Positions 32,354-44,770 of a stretch of DNA of 64,000 bases are shown piece by piece (position 1 is the stretch's first letter; every line of letters starts with the position of its first letter). Source of the DNA: Selaginella moellendorffii (Eukaryota; Streptophyta; Lycopodiopsida; Selaginellales; Selaginellaceae); NCBI RefSeq assembly GCF_000143415.4, contig NW_003314313.1, positions 204,418-268,417 of the forward strand, written 5' to 3'. The position numbers and the translations under genes are program-made. Below the pieces are notes generated by a model. The model was given only the letters and a program-made list of their open reading frames with translations. It had not been told where the DNA came from and ran no database searches.

Positions 32354-34404
32354 TTGCCCCCTTCACCTCAGATTTGCAGCACACTTGCTAGCAATTACCT
32401 ATATAATGATAAATCTGTTTTGACATTGAATATAGGTCCCTTATCATATATTTGTAAGTATTGTCATGCCTCACACTTTGCCGATGAGAACAAGTCTATT
32501 TGTTGCCAGAGTGGACAGGTCTACCTGCCTTCAATACTTCCATTACCACCTTTTTTGTATTCTGTATATAACTCACACAAACACTCTAATTTCAAGAGTA
32601 ATATAAGACAATATAATAGTGCACTTGCTTTTGCATTTATGGGAGCTAGCATTGATACTTTTACAGGTTATGGTCCATACTACTATAGAATTCATGGACA
32701 AATCTATCACAAAATTATGCCACAACATCCTTCAATACATCAAAATCCAAGCTACAGTCAATTGTACATGCTAGACTCCAATGAGGCTACTGATATCAGA
32801 AAACAAAACCCTTTTAACATTAACTGTGATTATAATTTACTGCTTCAACTAGATATGATACTTTGACATATTAATCTATATGCACAAGCTTTTAGAATGA
32901 TGTATGAATTGGAATGGGAAAATATTTCAAGAACTATTATTTCTGGTAGCAATTTACGTGGAGTTTATATGCTTATTAAAAATGAAGGCACAGACCATTG
33001 TCGATATAATACTCCACAAACTAGTGATGTTGCAATAGTTTTCCAAAGTGAAGATGGTGTGCCACCTTTTGACCGTGAAATATGCATTCATCCAAAATCA
33101 TCAGAGCCACAATATATATCTATTTTAAATGCTAATTGTGATCCTATGGTTTATCCATTGCTTTTTCCACATGGAGATAGAGCTTGGCATGACAAGCTTT
33201 CTTCTAACAAGCATGTAACACTCTTTCAATATTATGCGTATCGTTTGTCCAAAAGAGATTCAACATTATCAACCTCTACAGTTACATATGACCAAATTTT
33301 ACATGCTGGAAAACTCACCCAACAATATATTGTAGATGCCTATGTCAAAATTGAAAGCAACAATTTACAATACTATAAATCTAATCAAAAAAATATGAGA
33401 GTTGATTTTTATACAGGTTTGATGGATTATGTTGCTGGCAAAGCTGTTGATGCAAATGCTCGACCAGGAAAAATTGTTATTTTACCTTTTACTTTTACAG
33501 GAAGCCCAAGAGCTATGCAACAAAATTACCAAAATGCTATGGCAATTGTAACAAAACACTCAAAACTTGATATTTTCATAACTTTCACTTGCAACCCTAA
33601 ATGGCTTGAGATATTACAAAATCTGCACCCTAATGAAGGATCTGAAGACCGACCTGATTTAGTTGCTAGGGTTTTTAACATGAAGCTAAAATATTTTCTC
33701 CATGATATTACACAAAATAATATCTTTGGAAGATGTATTGCATTTATATATGTCATTGAGTTCCAAAAAAAAGGTTTGCCACATTGTCATTTCCTAGGCA
33801 TATTAGATAATGAAAGTAAAATTAAAGACCGTGACACTATTGACCAATATATATCTGCTCAATTACCTAACCTTTATCAGAGCCCAAACTATTTGAAATA
33901 ATCACATCACATATGATACATGGTCCATGTGGATTACTAAATCCTCAAAGTCCATGTATGGAAAACAAAAAATGCTTTAAAAACTATCCCAAAAACTTCA
34001 ATGATGGAACTACATATTGTGTGGATGGGTACCTAGAATATTTTAGGCCAAACAATGGTCGCACCTTTTTTAAAAATGATGTTCCAATTGATAACAGATG
34101 GATTGTCCCATATAATAAATATTTATGTAAAAAATACAAAGTCCATATAAATATAGAAATATGTGCATCAATTAAAAGTATTAAGTATCTTTTTCAATAT
34201 TTTTATAAAGGATATGATTGTGCAACCATTCAAATCCAAACAGCTACTCAGTCTGAAAATGTATTAAATTGGGATGAAATCACAAATTTTATAAATACCC
34301 GATACATTTTAGCAACGGAAGCTATTTGGAGGATATTTAAATTTAAAATGCATGGACGCTTACACCCTATAATACGTCTGCTCGTACATCTTCCTGACTT
34401 CTAA
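32354..34404 (+). pseudogene. Helitron 1 Rep (HUH nickase) region
   Basis: Zinc-finger-like CKYCHA...CCQSG, the Helitron-like N-terminal core, FTFTGSPRAMQQNYQNAMAI, FITFTCNPKW, and the HUH motif GLPHCHFLGIL, followed by the two-tyrosine motif region YLFQYFYKGYD. HUH nickases cut one strand to start rolling-circle transposition. Frame breaks include stops near 32865 and 33899. The HUH histidines and both tyrosines are still present although the gene is dead. Confidence 0.9.
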
Positions 34405-34590
34405 AATGTGTATTTTACAGAAGGCTCGAAGCACAATGCCTTACAAAAAGCAGCACGTAATGGAACAATGCTAACAAAATGGTTCGAACTCAATATTCAT
34501 GATCTGAATGCAAGACAATATACCTATGTTGAAATACCTTTACATTATGTTTTCAATAAATCTGCTAATGTATGGCAACGTTGAAAAAAG

Positions 34591-36426
34591 AAAAAGGTTA
34601 TTCCTCAACTATACTCAGTATCTCCTCTAAATACCGAGTTGTACCACTTACGTATTATTCTTCTTCATAAAAAAGGAGCGACATCCTTCAACAATATTAA
34701 AACAATTAATGATGTAACTTACCAAAGCTTTCAATAAGCTACTGTTGCTATGGGTCTTCTTGATGATGATAACGAGTGGTATAATTATTTACAAGAAGCA
34801 TGCAATTTTCAAATGCTTACACAATTGCATCAACTCTTTACTTTCATATGTATTTTTTGCAATCCACAAGACCCACCATATCTTTGGGATGTTTTTAAGG
34901 ATCAGCTCTCTGAAGATTTTGGTAGAACAAATATTGTATGCCGATATAAACTTGCTCTAATAGACATTAACTCAAGAATGAAAATACATGGTAAAACAAA
35001 CCAATTATACAATTTACCTATCCCAATCCTAAATACCTCTATTCAACCAATACCAAATTGCAACCATTTATATACAGAAATTTATCATTATATTAGAAAC
35101 TTGAATGTTGAACAATTAGCTATATTCAATGAAATTGTTAATATTGTTGAGTGCCCGACCGATACCAACTATTTTATTTTTATTGATGGCCCTGGTGGTA
35201 CTAGCAAAACATATTTATTAAATACAATGGTAAAATATTTTGAGTTCTACAATAAAAAAGTGGTTTGTATGGCATGGACAGGCATTACAAGCACACTACT
35301 ACACAATAGACAAACATCCTATACAACCTTTAAGTTACCAGTTCCAATTAATGATACATCTGTTTCTAGTTTAACACCTAATAACAGTGCCGGTAGATTT
35401 ATGAAAGCAGTACAAGTGCTTATTTGGGATGAAATTAGTATGGTTCATACACTTGCCTTTTCAGCTGTCGACCACTACTTACGAGACTTGAAACAGAACA
35501 ATTCTCCATTCGGTGGCATTGTTATTGTTACAAGTGGTGACTTCCGTCAAACATTACCAATTGTCCCACATAGTCATCGAGCATAGATTGTTTCCACATC
35601 TGTAAGAATGAATAGTCTATGGAATTTATTTAGAAAGTTTCAATTGCAAACAAATATGCGGCTTGGCCATAAGTTCCCAGACTGGCAGAATTAGCTATTG
35701 AAAGTTGGTGATGGAAATAATTACACACAAAACCCTATTTTACCACTTGATTCTATCCTTTTTCCTTCAAAACTAATTAGAAGTACCTCTATTACTGATT
35801 TCGTATTCCTATGTATTGAAGATATTTCAAATGTTCAAATTGCAGCAAATAGAGCCATTTTAACACCTCTCAATGATGATACATTTCCAATTAACAACAA
35901 TATCATCTCTTAATTACCAGGTCCATCTCAAATTTATACTAGCATTGACTCCGTTGATGTTGAACACCATGAAGATTTCCCAATTAAATTTCTAAACTCT
36001 ATCACTCCCTCTGGACTACCACTACACAAATTGATACTAAAAGAAGGTTGTATAGTTATTCTTTTGAGAAATATATCTCCAACAATTGGATTATGCAATG
36101 GAACTCGACTAATGGTCAAAAGAACTTCACCTAAACTTTTGGACTGTGAAATAATTACAAGTGAATTTAAAGGTACTAGAACTTTTATCCCATACATTAA
36201 CTTAACACTCTCTGATTCAGATGTCCCATTCCATATGTCTCGAAAACAATTTCCTCTTTGTCTTGGATACTACTTAACAATTTCAAAATGCCAAGGTCAA
36301 ACATTTGATCGTGTAGGTATTTACTTACCCCAGCTAGTCTTTACCCATGGGCAGCTCTATGTTGCACTCTCAAGATGCACATCACCACAACAACTTGCAA
36401 TTCGAGTTGACACAACTCATACATAA
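34591..36426 (+). pseudogene. Helitron 1 PIF1-like helicase region
   Basis: Walker A GPGGTSKT (usual GPGGTGKT), Walker B LIWDEISM, motif VTSGDFRQTLPIV, and C-terminal LTISKCQGQTFDRVGIYLP and LYVALSRCTSP. A stop at 35584-35586 and others break the frame. The family unwinds DNA during transposition. The G-to-S change in the P-loop would weaken ATP binding. Confidence 0.9.
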
Positions 36427-36779
36427 GGCCACTTAATTCCATTCAATTCATCAACATTCACCATCAATACTGTATATAAAGAAGCTTTATATTAACTAAC
36501 TCCTGTCCTACTACACCTTAAAACATAAAAACAAACTACAATAAACTTTGTTTATTTTTTAAGTTTCCCTATGGCCCAATGGATAGCAATGGACCGATGC
36601 TAAAAATAAAGGAATCATCTCACAAGGAAATTGTGAGATGTAAGCAAATTCTCACAAAGATATGTTAGTAAATTTGAGAGGCTTTGCCAACTACCTAACA
36701 TTGGCTGGGAAAATACTAGTATATATATACATATATATATAAGCTTCAAATCTATAATCAAACTGACTGAAAATGCCTT

Positions 36780-39084
36780 GCCTCCGCCATCGTTTGAGAG
36801 CCATGTGACATAGTAAACAATCTAATGGAGATTTAGATGCCTCTGAAACTATGATTGATTATGATACACATATTATAGCTGTTCAAAATAATCATGATAA
36901 TAATTCTATACACCAAAATATTAATCAGGCACTTATTTAAAAGGTTATCCAAAAAAAATTTAATTATAAAACTATTTTTAGTGTTGATGGATATCTAGAT
37001 TATTATAGACCTGATAATGGCTGCACATTTCTAAAAAATGGGTGCTATATTGATAATCGCTAGGTAGTACCTTATAATAAATACCTTTGTAAAAAATATA
37101 ATGTTCATATTAATATTGAAATTTATTCTACTATAAAAAGTATTAAGTATTTATTTCAATATGTCTATAAAAGTTATGATCATGCAATAATTGAAATCCA
37201 TTCAGCAACCCAACAACATGATAATATTTTAAATTGGGATGAAATCTCAACATTTTTAAATACACGTTATGTATCTGCTCCAGAGGTAATATGGAGACTT
37301 TTTAAATTTAAAATGCATGGTCATTCAACCCCTATAATCTGTCTTCCTATCCATCTTCCAAATTTTCATAACATCTATTTTATAGAAAGTTCTGAACAAA
37401 TGGCATTTCAAAGAGCCACTCAAAATGGTACAATATTAACAAAATGGTTTAAATTAAATATAAATGACCCAAATGCTAGACAATATACATATCCTAAAAT
37501 CCCTTTATATTCTACATTTAACCCTCATACTCATAATTGGCAAATTTGACATACAAGAAATGTCATTCCCCAAATGTATTTTGTGTCGCCATCTAATATT
37601 GAACTATATCATTTATGTCTTATTTTACTCCATAAAAAAGGTGCTATGTCTTTCAAAGATCTTAAGACAGTTAATAATATTTATTATGACACATTTCAAC
37701 AAGTTGCAAATGTTATGGGGTTTATAGCTAATGATATTGAATGAGAAAATTGTTTAGAAGATGCCTACTTTTTTAAAATGCCATGACAATTAAGACAATT
37801 ATTTTTATTACTTTGTATCTTTTGCACTCCAAAAGATCTTTACTTCTTATGGAATAAATTTAAAGACTTCATTTCTAAGGATTTCATATAAACAAATCTA
37901 ATTTTTCATTATGAACATGCTTTACATGATATAAATATAAAAGTGAAAATGCATGGCAAAACTAATCAAAACTACCATCTATCTTTCCCGTCTAAAAATT
38001 TTGATGATGAAAATATTGTCAACTCAACACAAATATATCAAAATGTTGAACAAAATATTCCTTAATTAAATCAAGAACAATTAAATATTTTTAATGATAT
38101 TCTTAATGTTATTGATCACCCAACAAAACAAAATCGATACATTTTCATTGATGGCTCTAGTGGTACTGGTAAAACATTTCTTCTTAACACTCTTATAAAT
38201 ATTTTACAACTAAAAAAAATAAATGTTGTTAATATGGCTTGGACTGGAATTGCAAATACTTTACTCTATAACACACAACTTTTAAACTTCTTGTTCCAAT
38301 AAATGAAACATCAACTTTTGCTATAACTGCTAATAGTGAAGCAAGTATAAGAATCAAAACTACTAACGTATTGTTATGGGATGAAATAAATATAGTTCAC
38401 ACTCATGCATTCACTGCTGTTGATCGAGTGTTGCGAGATCTAAAAAATACATCATTACCTTTTGGTGGCATAATTGTTATCACTAGCAGGGACTTTAGAC
38501 AAACACTTCCAGTCATTCCACATGGACATAGGGCACAAATTATTTGAAATTCTGTAAGAATGAATAAATTATGGAGATTATTTAGAAAATTATCTTTGAA
38601 AACAAATATGCGGCTTGCTGAAAGTGATAAATCATGGGCTGAATGGCTTCTCAAAGTCGGAAATGGTGAAAATTTTCAAAATGTACCATCTTTACCTTTT
38701 AACTCCATTTTATTACCTCATACACAATTAATTTATTCATCTATTATTGATTTTGTCTACCCTTCAGTACTTGATATTTCAAACCCTTATATTGCAGCCA
38801 ATGGAGTCATACTTACCCCACTTAATGATGACACATTTGCAATCAACAATACTATTGTTTCTAGATTACAAAGTGATATATATATCTACAAAAGCATTGA
38901 ATTTGTTGACACTAAACATCCTGAAAATTTTCTAACAGAATTCCTAAATTCTCTGATCTCCCACCACATAAACTCTCTCTCAAACAAGGTGTTATTCTTA
39001 TCCTCCTAAGAAATATGTCTCCATCAGCAGGACTATGCAATGGCACACGTCTCATCCTGAAAAATGCACTACCAAATGTTTTAG
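36780..39084 (+). mobile_element. Helitron 2, 5' part (internally deleted, interrupted)
   Basis: A short N-terminal start (MPCLRHRLRAM) leads straight to the two-tyrosine region (GYLDYYRPDNG, YLFQYVYKSYD), so the HUH part is deleted. Helicase motifs follow: FIDGSSGTGKTF, LLWDEIN, SRDFRQTLPVIPHG and ILILLRNMSPSAGLCNGTR. The frame has many stops. It is cut at 39084 by the chromovirus block and resumes at 54922. Its sequence is related to but clearly different from Helitron 1. Confidence 0.85.
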
Positions 39085-40111
39085 AGTAAGGAACCAACTC
39101 CTCGAAGTGTTATAGGCTAAAAGATCCCCGAAAGCATGACCGAAATGACAAAGAGTTCATCGGATGGGATCGAGTCTAAGATCGAGTCCAAGACCGACTT
39201 TAAGACCGAGTTTGAAATAGGGTCTAGGATCGAGTCCAAGGCTGACTCGGAGACCGAGTTCAAGGCCGAGTTCAAGACCGAGTTCGAGACCAAGTCCGAG
39301 ATCCGAAATCGGGTCTGAGACCTAGTCCAAAATCGAGTCTGAGCCCAAAGCGTGCATCTCCAAGGGGGGGGGGGGGGTGCAGGGGGTTCCAAAAGTATAG
39401 TAGGGATAGTGAGCTCCAAGAACCAATTTTGAAGGAACTCTCCAGTAGGGCTTTCAAACTGACTTTAGGTTGGGACTGGGACCGAGGGGCCTTGGGTGGA
39501 AGTGAGCATGGACTTGGTTGGTGCCAGAGGGGCCATCCAAGGAAGTGCTCAAGAGTAGCTCCCACTCCCGAAAGGGAAACCGACTGGGGTGCTCCCGGCT
39601 CATGTGGAGTGGTGCCCCACTTAAGTACCTTATGGCTCATTGGTCCTCGCCCTTCCTAGGGGCTTGGACCTTCCTTTCGGGATGGAAGTGGGGGGGTAGA
39701 GGTACCCATACCGGGCCGTTAGGCCACGGTGTTTTGCCCCGGCGTCCTGAAGCCGGTGTTGCACTCAAGACTTGGGATTTAAAAGGTCCCATGATCAAGT
39801 CTTGTGGTACCAAGGGATGTTAGGAATCTGGAGGCTTGGTGTGCTTGGCTGCTTGTGCCTGCAGGGAGTGTTGCCAAACCTTAAGTCCAGTCTAACCTGG
39901 GGAGGGGGATTGGGAGAGATTTGGGAATCCGTAAATGGATGGCTAACGCTTTGTTGCTCGTGCAGTGAGTAGCTGAAACCAAGTAGGACCAAGTAGGAGC
40001 TGGTACCATAGACGGGAACTTTGGCGAGGGAACTTAGCTAAAGCCAAAACGGTGTTAGATGGATAGACAAGGTAAGCTGGCAAATTGGAAAGGAAAAATT
40101 TGTGGCTTACA
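39085..40111 (+). repeat. Chromovirus 5' LTR
   Basis: Ends CTTACA immediately before the primer-binding site TGGTATCGGAGCC (40115-40127), complementary to initiator tRNA-Met in the usual plant way. The 5' end reads AGTAAGGAACC where an inverted copy still reads TGTAAAGAACC, so the terminal TG has mutated. Contains a degenerate GA-rich minisatellite (about 39160-39350) and a poly-G run. Confidence 0.85.
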
Positions 40112-40170
40112 ATTTGGTATCGGAGCCTTTTCCTCAGTTCTAGCGAAGGATAGAGGCGGATTGCTAGGAG

Positions 40171-41807
40171 ATGGCAAAGGTGGGGCATAAATGAACCAAG
40201 GCGGAGATGGAACCTCCGCCAGAGCTGGAGCCTTTAGTTGAACAAGAGGCTATGGATGAGGAATCCTTGCATGAGGAGGAATCCAGTGAGGAAACTTCCA
40301 AACAGGAGTTTGGTGGTGAGGTTCGGTCATCCAAGGCTCGATTGGACGTTCTAGAAGGACAATTAGCACAGACCAATGCCCTGCTGGAGACTCTCATACG
40401 CAAGCTAAAGCGTGACGAGAAGCGGAAGAAAAAGTGAAAGACTACGGATGCTGGTAGCGTAGAAGGTGCAAACCCTTCGGTAGGGACTGAGGCAGAACCA
40501 AACAAGGTCAAACAGACAGAAGTGGAATCAATCCCTCAAGCAGTTCCCAAGTACAAACTAAAGCCCCCACCGGTCTTCAAGGGAGTGAATGACTATAAGG
40601 TGGTAGAGGATTGGTTTTATGATATGGAGGACTACTTCCGAACGTTGCGGTTACTGAGCTCGGAGAAGGTCCCATATGCAAAACCATACTTGGTAGATAA
40701 TGCCAAGTCTTGGTGGAGAACGACGGAGGCCAATGAAAGACCGGTGGCCACTTGGGAAATGATGAAGGCGAGGATCCACGCAATGTACGTTCCTCTGAAT
40801 GCTACTCTGCATCTAAGGGATGAGCTGAGTAGGCTGAAGCAGACCGGAACCATTCAAGAGTATGTGAATGGGTTTATGGCAAAGAAGATACTGGTCACAG
40901 ATATGGGTGATATGGATGCGTTCCATGCCTTCATATTAGGCTTGCAAACCTGGGCTCGCGGCGAGGTAATGCGTTAGAACCCGACCAATTACAAGGAAGC
41001 GTTGGATGTGGCTATCAAGGTGCATTTCAACGATAACCTGTGAAAGGGGAACACGACAAGGTCAGGGTCCATATTTAGCAAAGGGGCCAAACCAAGGGGA
41101 ACGTATAGCAAAGGGAAATTCAAGAAGAGTTTCTCTAAGAATGAGTCTTCGGGATTCCGGAAAGGTAAATCCGATGGTCAGTGAGCAAGTACGTGGGGGA
41201 GTCCGGCAAAAAGAGACAAACCCACGGATAAGAAGGTCAAGTCAGTTAGCAGTGTGGGAAACAACATATGCTACAACTGCGGTGAAGTGGGACACTTTTC
41301 GAGGGAATGTCCCTACCCGAAGAAGGCCAGAGCCAATATGGCCATTAAGTCGGGTGAAATCCAAAATGAGGTATGTGATCCAGTCTCTAGCTCAAAGTTA
41401 CTCATTACACGAGCAACTTTGGTAGAGAGTCGTTCGCGACATCTACTAGCCCTCCGAGGGAAGTTCGAAGGTAGCTTTGTTAAGATCTTTATTGACATGG
41501 GTGCTTCGGATAATTTTGTGGCTGCAGACATAGTCCAGCAAGCCGGACTAACGGTGTAACGGCTAGGCGAACCAAGGACTATAGAGTTTGTTCAAGGTAG
41601 CCAAAGCACCGATGAGGTACTTCGACAAGCGAGTCGAAGTAGGGACATGGAAAGTAGACATGGATTTTACTGTGTTGGACATGGTGGGATTTGATGTGAT
41701 CTTTGGGATGGATTGGTTCAATCGGTTCATGGTAGCCCTGCATGGACAAGGTAGGAACCTTGTGGTACTAGCAAATGCCCAAGGAAGAAGATCCAAGGTG
41801 GAAGCCT
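40171..41807 (+). pseudogene. Chromovirus gag-protease, copy 1
   Basis: Gag capsid-like region (VFKGVNDYKVVEDWFYDMED, KSWWRT), a CCHC zinc knuckle CYNCGEVGHFSREC near 41266, and retropepsin FIDMGASDNFVAADI plus VIFGMDWF. At least five stops interrupt one frame (for example near 40192, 40435, 40975, 41041 and 41182), all shared with copy 2. The protease active site has Met in place of the usual Thr/Ser after Asp. Confidence 0.88.
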
Positions 41808-42091
41808 AGGATCTAAAGGTAGGGCAATGCAAGGCCAAAGATTCCTACCTAAACCTGGTGTCTACAAGAAGACAACTCACTAAAGGGACCAAGGCAACAT
41901 TTTTGTGCTTACTCTCGGTGAAGAGTGACAAAGAGATGGGAATGGAAAAAGTACCTTTAGTGATCTAGCGGGTGTTGGACCAATTCCAGGATACCATGCC
42001 GGAGGAGCTACTGGCGGGGTTGCCCCCCCCCCCACGACCGATAGAACATAAGATTGAATTTGTCGAGGGTGCTAAGGCGGTGGTTTGTCCC

Positions 42092-42509
42092 TGGAGAAGG
42101 GAGAAAAAGACAAGCTCGAGGATTCAAGTTTAGGAAAGTAAACTTGAGAGGTTCAAGGTTAGGACTGTATTCCTAACCTTGACGTGAGCAGTAGCGACTA
42201 TAAAAGTAGGACTTAGAATGTTTTTAGACTTATCCCTAATACAAAATACATTGCAATACATCGTCATTCTGCCTATCTCTTGGCTCTTCACAGCAATGTC
42301 TTACTTACCCATCACCTTCAAGGGATCAAAGGCGTGGGACTAGCACCTTCAAGCTCATGTTCACAGTCTCTATTTGGCTTGGCTCAAGCAGGTAAGTGCA
42401 TTCATTTTGTAGTGTAGTTTTAGAGTTAGGGACTAGATTAGATTTGAAACTCCTAGGAAGATCTCGTGTGGACGTTTCCTCCCAGTTTAGAGATTCCAGG
42501 AGTTTTTCA
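42092..42509 (+). repeat. Putative 5' LTR of the second retroelement
   Basis: Starts TG and ends CA (TTTTTCA), has a TATA-like CTATAAAAG at about 42198 and is followed by TGGCGACCATGGTGGGA (42511-42527), shaped like a primer-binding site. The matching 3' LTR is not in the window. Confidence 0.6.
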
Positions 42510-42886
42510 CTGGCGACCATGGTGGGATGAGAGAGGCGTGAAGAGCTCATGGAATAGAGCAGACCAAGACGCTCATTTCCCCCAAAACTTCAAGGAAAAC
42601 AGACCAAAGACGCACAAGAAAATGGCATAGGAAGAAAAAGCCCCAAAAATCAAGAAAAACAAGACCGTAAAACAAAAACGGTGGAAGAGCATGAAGGAAT
42701 GAAGAAAAAAATGGAGCGTAAGACCAAAAGATGAAGAACACATGAAGATTGAAGCCACCCAAGTCGTGGAAAACTTGGAGCGTACGCGTAACTGTTTTTG
42801 GCGAGAGGTTGAAGAAAGCGAATATCCAAGAATCTGCGATAAGGAAACGACCAAGGGAAAATCTAGCGGCTGGAGATGGAGGAAGA

Positions 42887-43087
42887 ATGAAAAAGCACGA
42901 CTGCCCATTTGGAGACACAAGCTGTACAAGATACGAAGACTGCCTTTTGTGTGGTTTCAGAAATTGTGCAAAACCGTACAAGGAATGCTATCCAAAATGG
43001 CGATGTGACACTTGCAAGCAAGCAAAAGCTAGACTCCGAATCAAGGATGAGAATGCCACAGCGGGGGAGAGAAGAAAACGACACTAA
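42887..43087 (+). CDS. Small cysteine-rich ORF in the second retroelement
   Basis: 66 codons from ATG 42887 with eight Cys in a spacing like paired zinc-binding knuckles (CPFGDTSC, CLLCGFRNC, CDTCKQAK) and a basic tail. The frame stays open upstream for another 45 codons but without ATG. No known family recognised. It lies between the LTR and gag, where most plant retroelements have only leader. Confidence 0.4.
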   Translation: MKKHDCPFGDTSCTRYEDCLLCGFRNCAKPYKECYPKWRCDTCKQAKARLRIKDENATAGERRKRH

Positions 43088-43214
43088 AAAGAGAGACGAT
43101 AGTATAGAACAAGCAGCAAAACAAAGCTTTAGTTGTTTACAAAAACTTCAAGAAACGATTCTGCGACTCTTCTACAAATTGTCTAGCAAATAGAAAGGAT
43201 GCAAAAATGAGGAA

Positions 43215-44066
43215 ATGTTGAAAGAAAAATATGTTTACTTCGATTTCTTTGCAACTCGAAGAATCCTGACTTGGGTGTATCGCGGACACCTCTTTCAACA
43301 AACAATTGTCGAATTCCTAGGCATACACAAACATGAAACGTTTCAACCATTAACGCTTGCTTTCAACACTGATTTGACGAGAGTCATAGCAGCAACAGAG
43401 TGTGGTACCTTTGAACCACAAGTTCGTTGGTTTGTGGACACTCTTAGATTTAGAGATTTCGAAGAGAACGCGGAATTACTTTACCGACTTCTTCAAAGTC
43501 CTCTTCGCGTAACGCTACCAACAAGCACTCTTATCGAACTATATACTATAGCATATTGGCACCGTTTAGGACGGACGAGAATAGCTGGAGAATTAAGAAA
43601 TCAAGGACAAGACCATCAACAAAATCGAATTCGGAATTCGAGATTAAGAAACCGACAGGACCCTGAACTTGAGTCAAGTTCAAGGGAACGACTTGGAAAC
43701 TCGAGGATAACAAGTCGAAGGAGGAGAAATTTAAGACAGGATCACAATAGGCCAAGATTAAATACAGTACCAAACTTCAACTTTGACACTGAGGTCCAAC
43801 GTCGAAACCCCAGCTTAGAGCGACATATCACTCGCAACCAACAAGGAAGAGTGCGTCCAAGCAGTCTCAACATTTTAAGGAGTATTTTAGGAGATCCTGC
43901 ATCAAGGATTCAAACTTATAATGCAAGAGTATTAATTGAGACTATCCCTTGGGAAGTTCGTGAAGCGATCGACTCTGATCGTGAAAGAGAACGTGCTATA
44001 CGATTGAGGGCAGTAGAACACTACCGACAAGAACAGCATCAGGGAAATGCACCATCACGAAATTAA
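43215..44066 (+). CDS. 283-codon ORF of unknown function in the second retroelement
   Basis: Uninterrupted from ATG 43215 to TAA 44066. The first 130 residues look globular (YVYFDFFATRRILTWVYRGH); the middle is rich in Arg, Asn and Gln (for example RITSRRRRNLRQDHNRPRL), as in nucleic-acid-binding tails; the end is charged and helical. No motif I know. The frame is intact in a window where other retroelement ORFs are riddled with stops. Confidence 0.6.
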   Translation: MLKEKYVYFDFFATRRILTWVYRGHLFQQTIVEFLGIHKHETFQPLTLAFNTDLTRVIAATECGTFEPQVRWFVDTLRFRDFEENAELLYRLLQSPLRVTLPTSTLIELYTIAYWHRLGRTRIAGELRNQGQDHQQNRIRNSRLRNRQDPELESSSRERLGNSRITSRRRRNLRQDHNRPRLNTVPNFNFDTEVQRRNPSLERHITRNQQGRVRPSSLNILRSILGDPASRIQTYNARVLIETIPWEVREAIDSDRERERAIRLRAVEHYRQEQHQGNAPSRN

Positions 44067-44770
44067 TCAAAGAGAAACTCGCGCTGGATAAACCCGCGCA
44101 CACATAGGCTTAAAGCAGCAAGAAATTGCTGGAAACTATATTGTGACGTGTGAACGTCATTAGAGACTAGAAACATACGAGAATTAGGACATTAAAATAC
44201 AACTACTGCTGTATTCAGCACTTTCAAATACTACCAACGACTGAGAAACACAAACACTCATAGTGAGAGCTCGCATTCCAGTACGACCAACATATTGTAA
44301 GAGACTAAAACAATTGTTCAAGAATTCAGATAGGATTGGACTCCAGAAGAGAGTTGCAATCGTTTGCATACCTGCTCGATCCCAAATTTGGAGAGCAGCA
44401 CCAAATATCACTAGCGAACAGCTACACCGATCAATTTATGACACAACCGAACTCCTTCCAACAAACAAAATCGTGCTTACTTACACTACCAAATTTTTCA
44501 AATACAAGACCTTTCCTGAGCTAGACTCATGAAAGTGACCTCGAGAAGAAACTCGGGAAGAATCGAGAAAGAAAAACTCGATTGAAGACTCAAGACACAA
44601 GAGCTTGACTTCGCATTTCTACTATAAAAACAAACTTGCAGAAGACTCAAGACATAAGAGCTTGACTTTGCAATCTATGAAGAACAACAATTGACTACGG
44701 ACAACTTAGGCAAAACATAAATTCAGGAAACTTACCTCAACAATCAAGTTGAGAAGACTTAGCAAACTGA

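Larger units (their letters stand above)
31046..36719 (+). mobile_element. Helitron 1, degenerate, with captured host gene fragments
   Basis: Candidate ends: TCTATTACTATAAGG at 31046, preceded by A in an AT repeat, and a 3' end with the hairpin-like CCTAACATTGGCTGGG followed by AAAATACTAG at 36719, with a T and more AT repeat after it. Helitrons begin TC, end CTRR and insert between A and T, so both ends fit. Contents in order: a PPR-like fragment in a tandem repeat, a kinase-like fragment, and a Rep-helicase gene with several in-frame stops. Rep and helicase motifs make the class certain; the exact ends are inferred from motif and target context. Confidence 0.82.
39085..42091 (+). mobile_element. 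Ty3/gypsy chromovirus copy 1 (LTR, gag, protease; truncated)
   Basis: LTR, primer-binding site, gag and protease are present; the element stops in the linker between protease and reverse transcriptase at GGTTTGTCCC, where another retroelement begins. The uninterrupted sequence is seen in copy 2 at about 49665. Flanked on the left by TTTAG (39080-39084), matching the TTTAG at 54917-54921. Confidence 0.85.

Noticed and set aside
39136-39318. Ser/Glu-repeat protein frame in the LTR (and its copies)
   Set aside because: Translation of the GA-rich minisatellite in all frames; not a gene.
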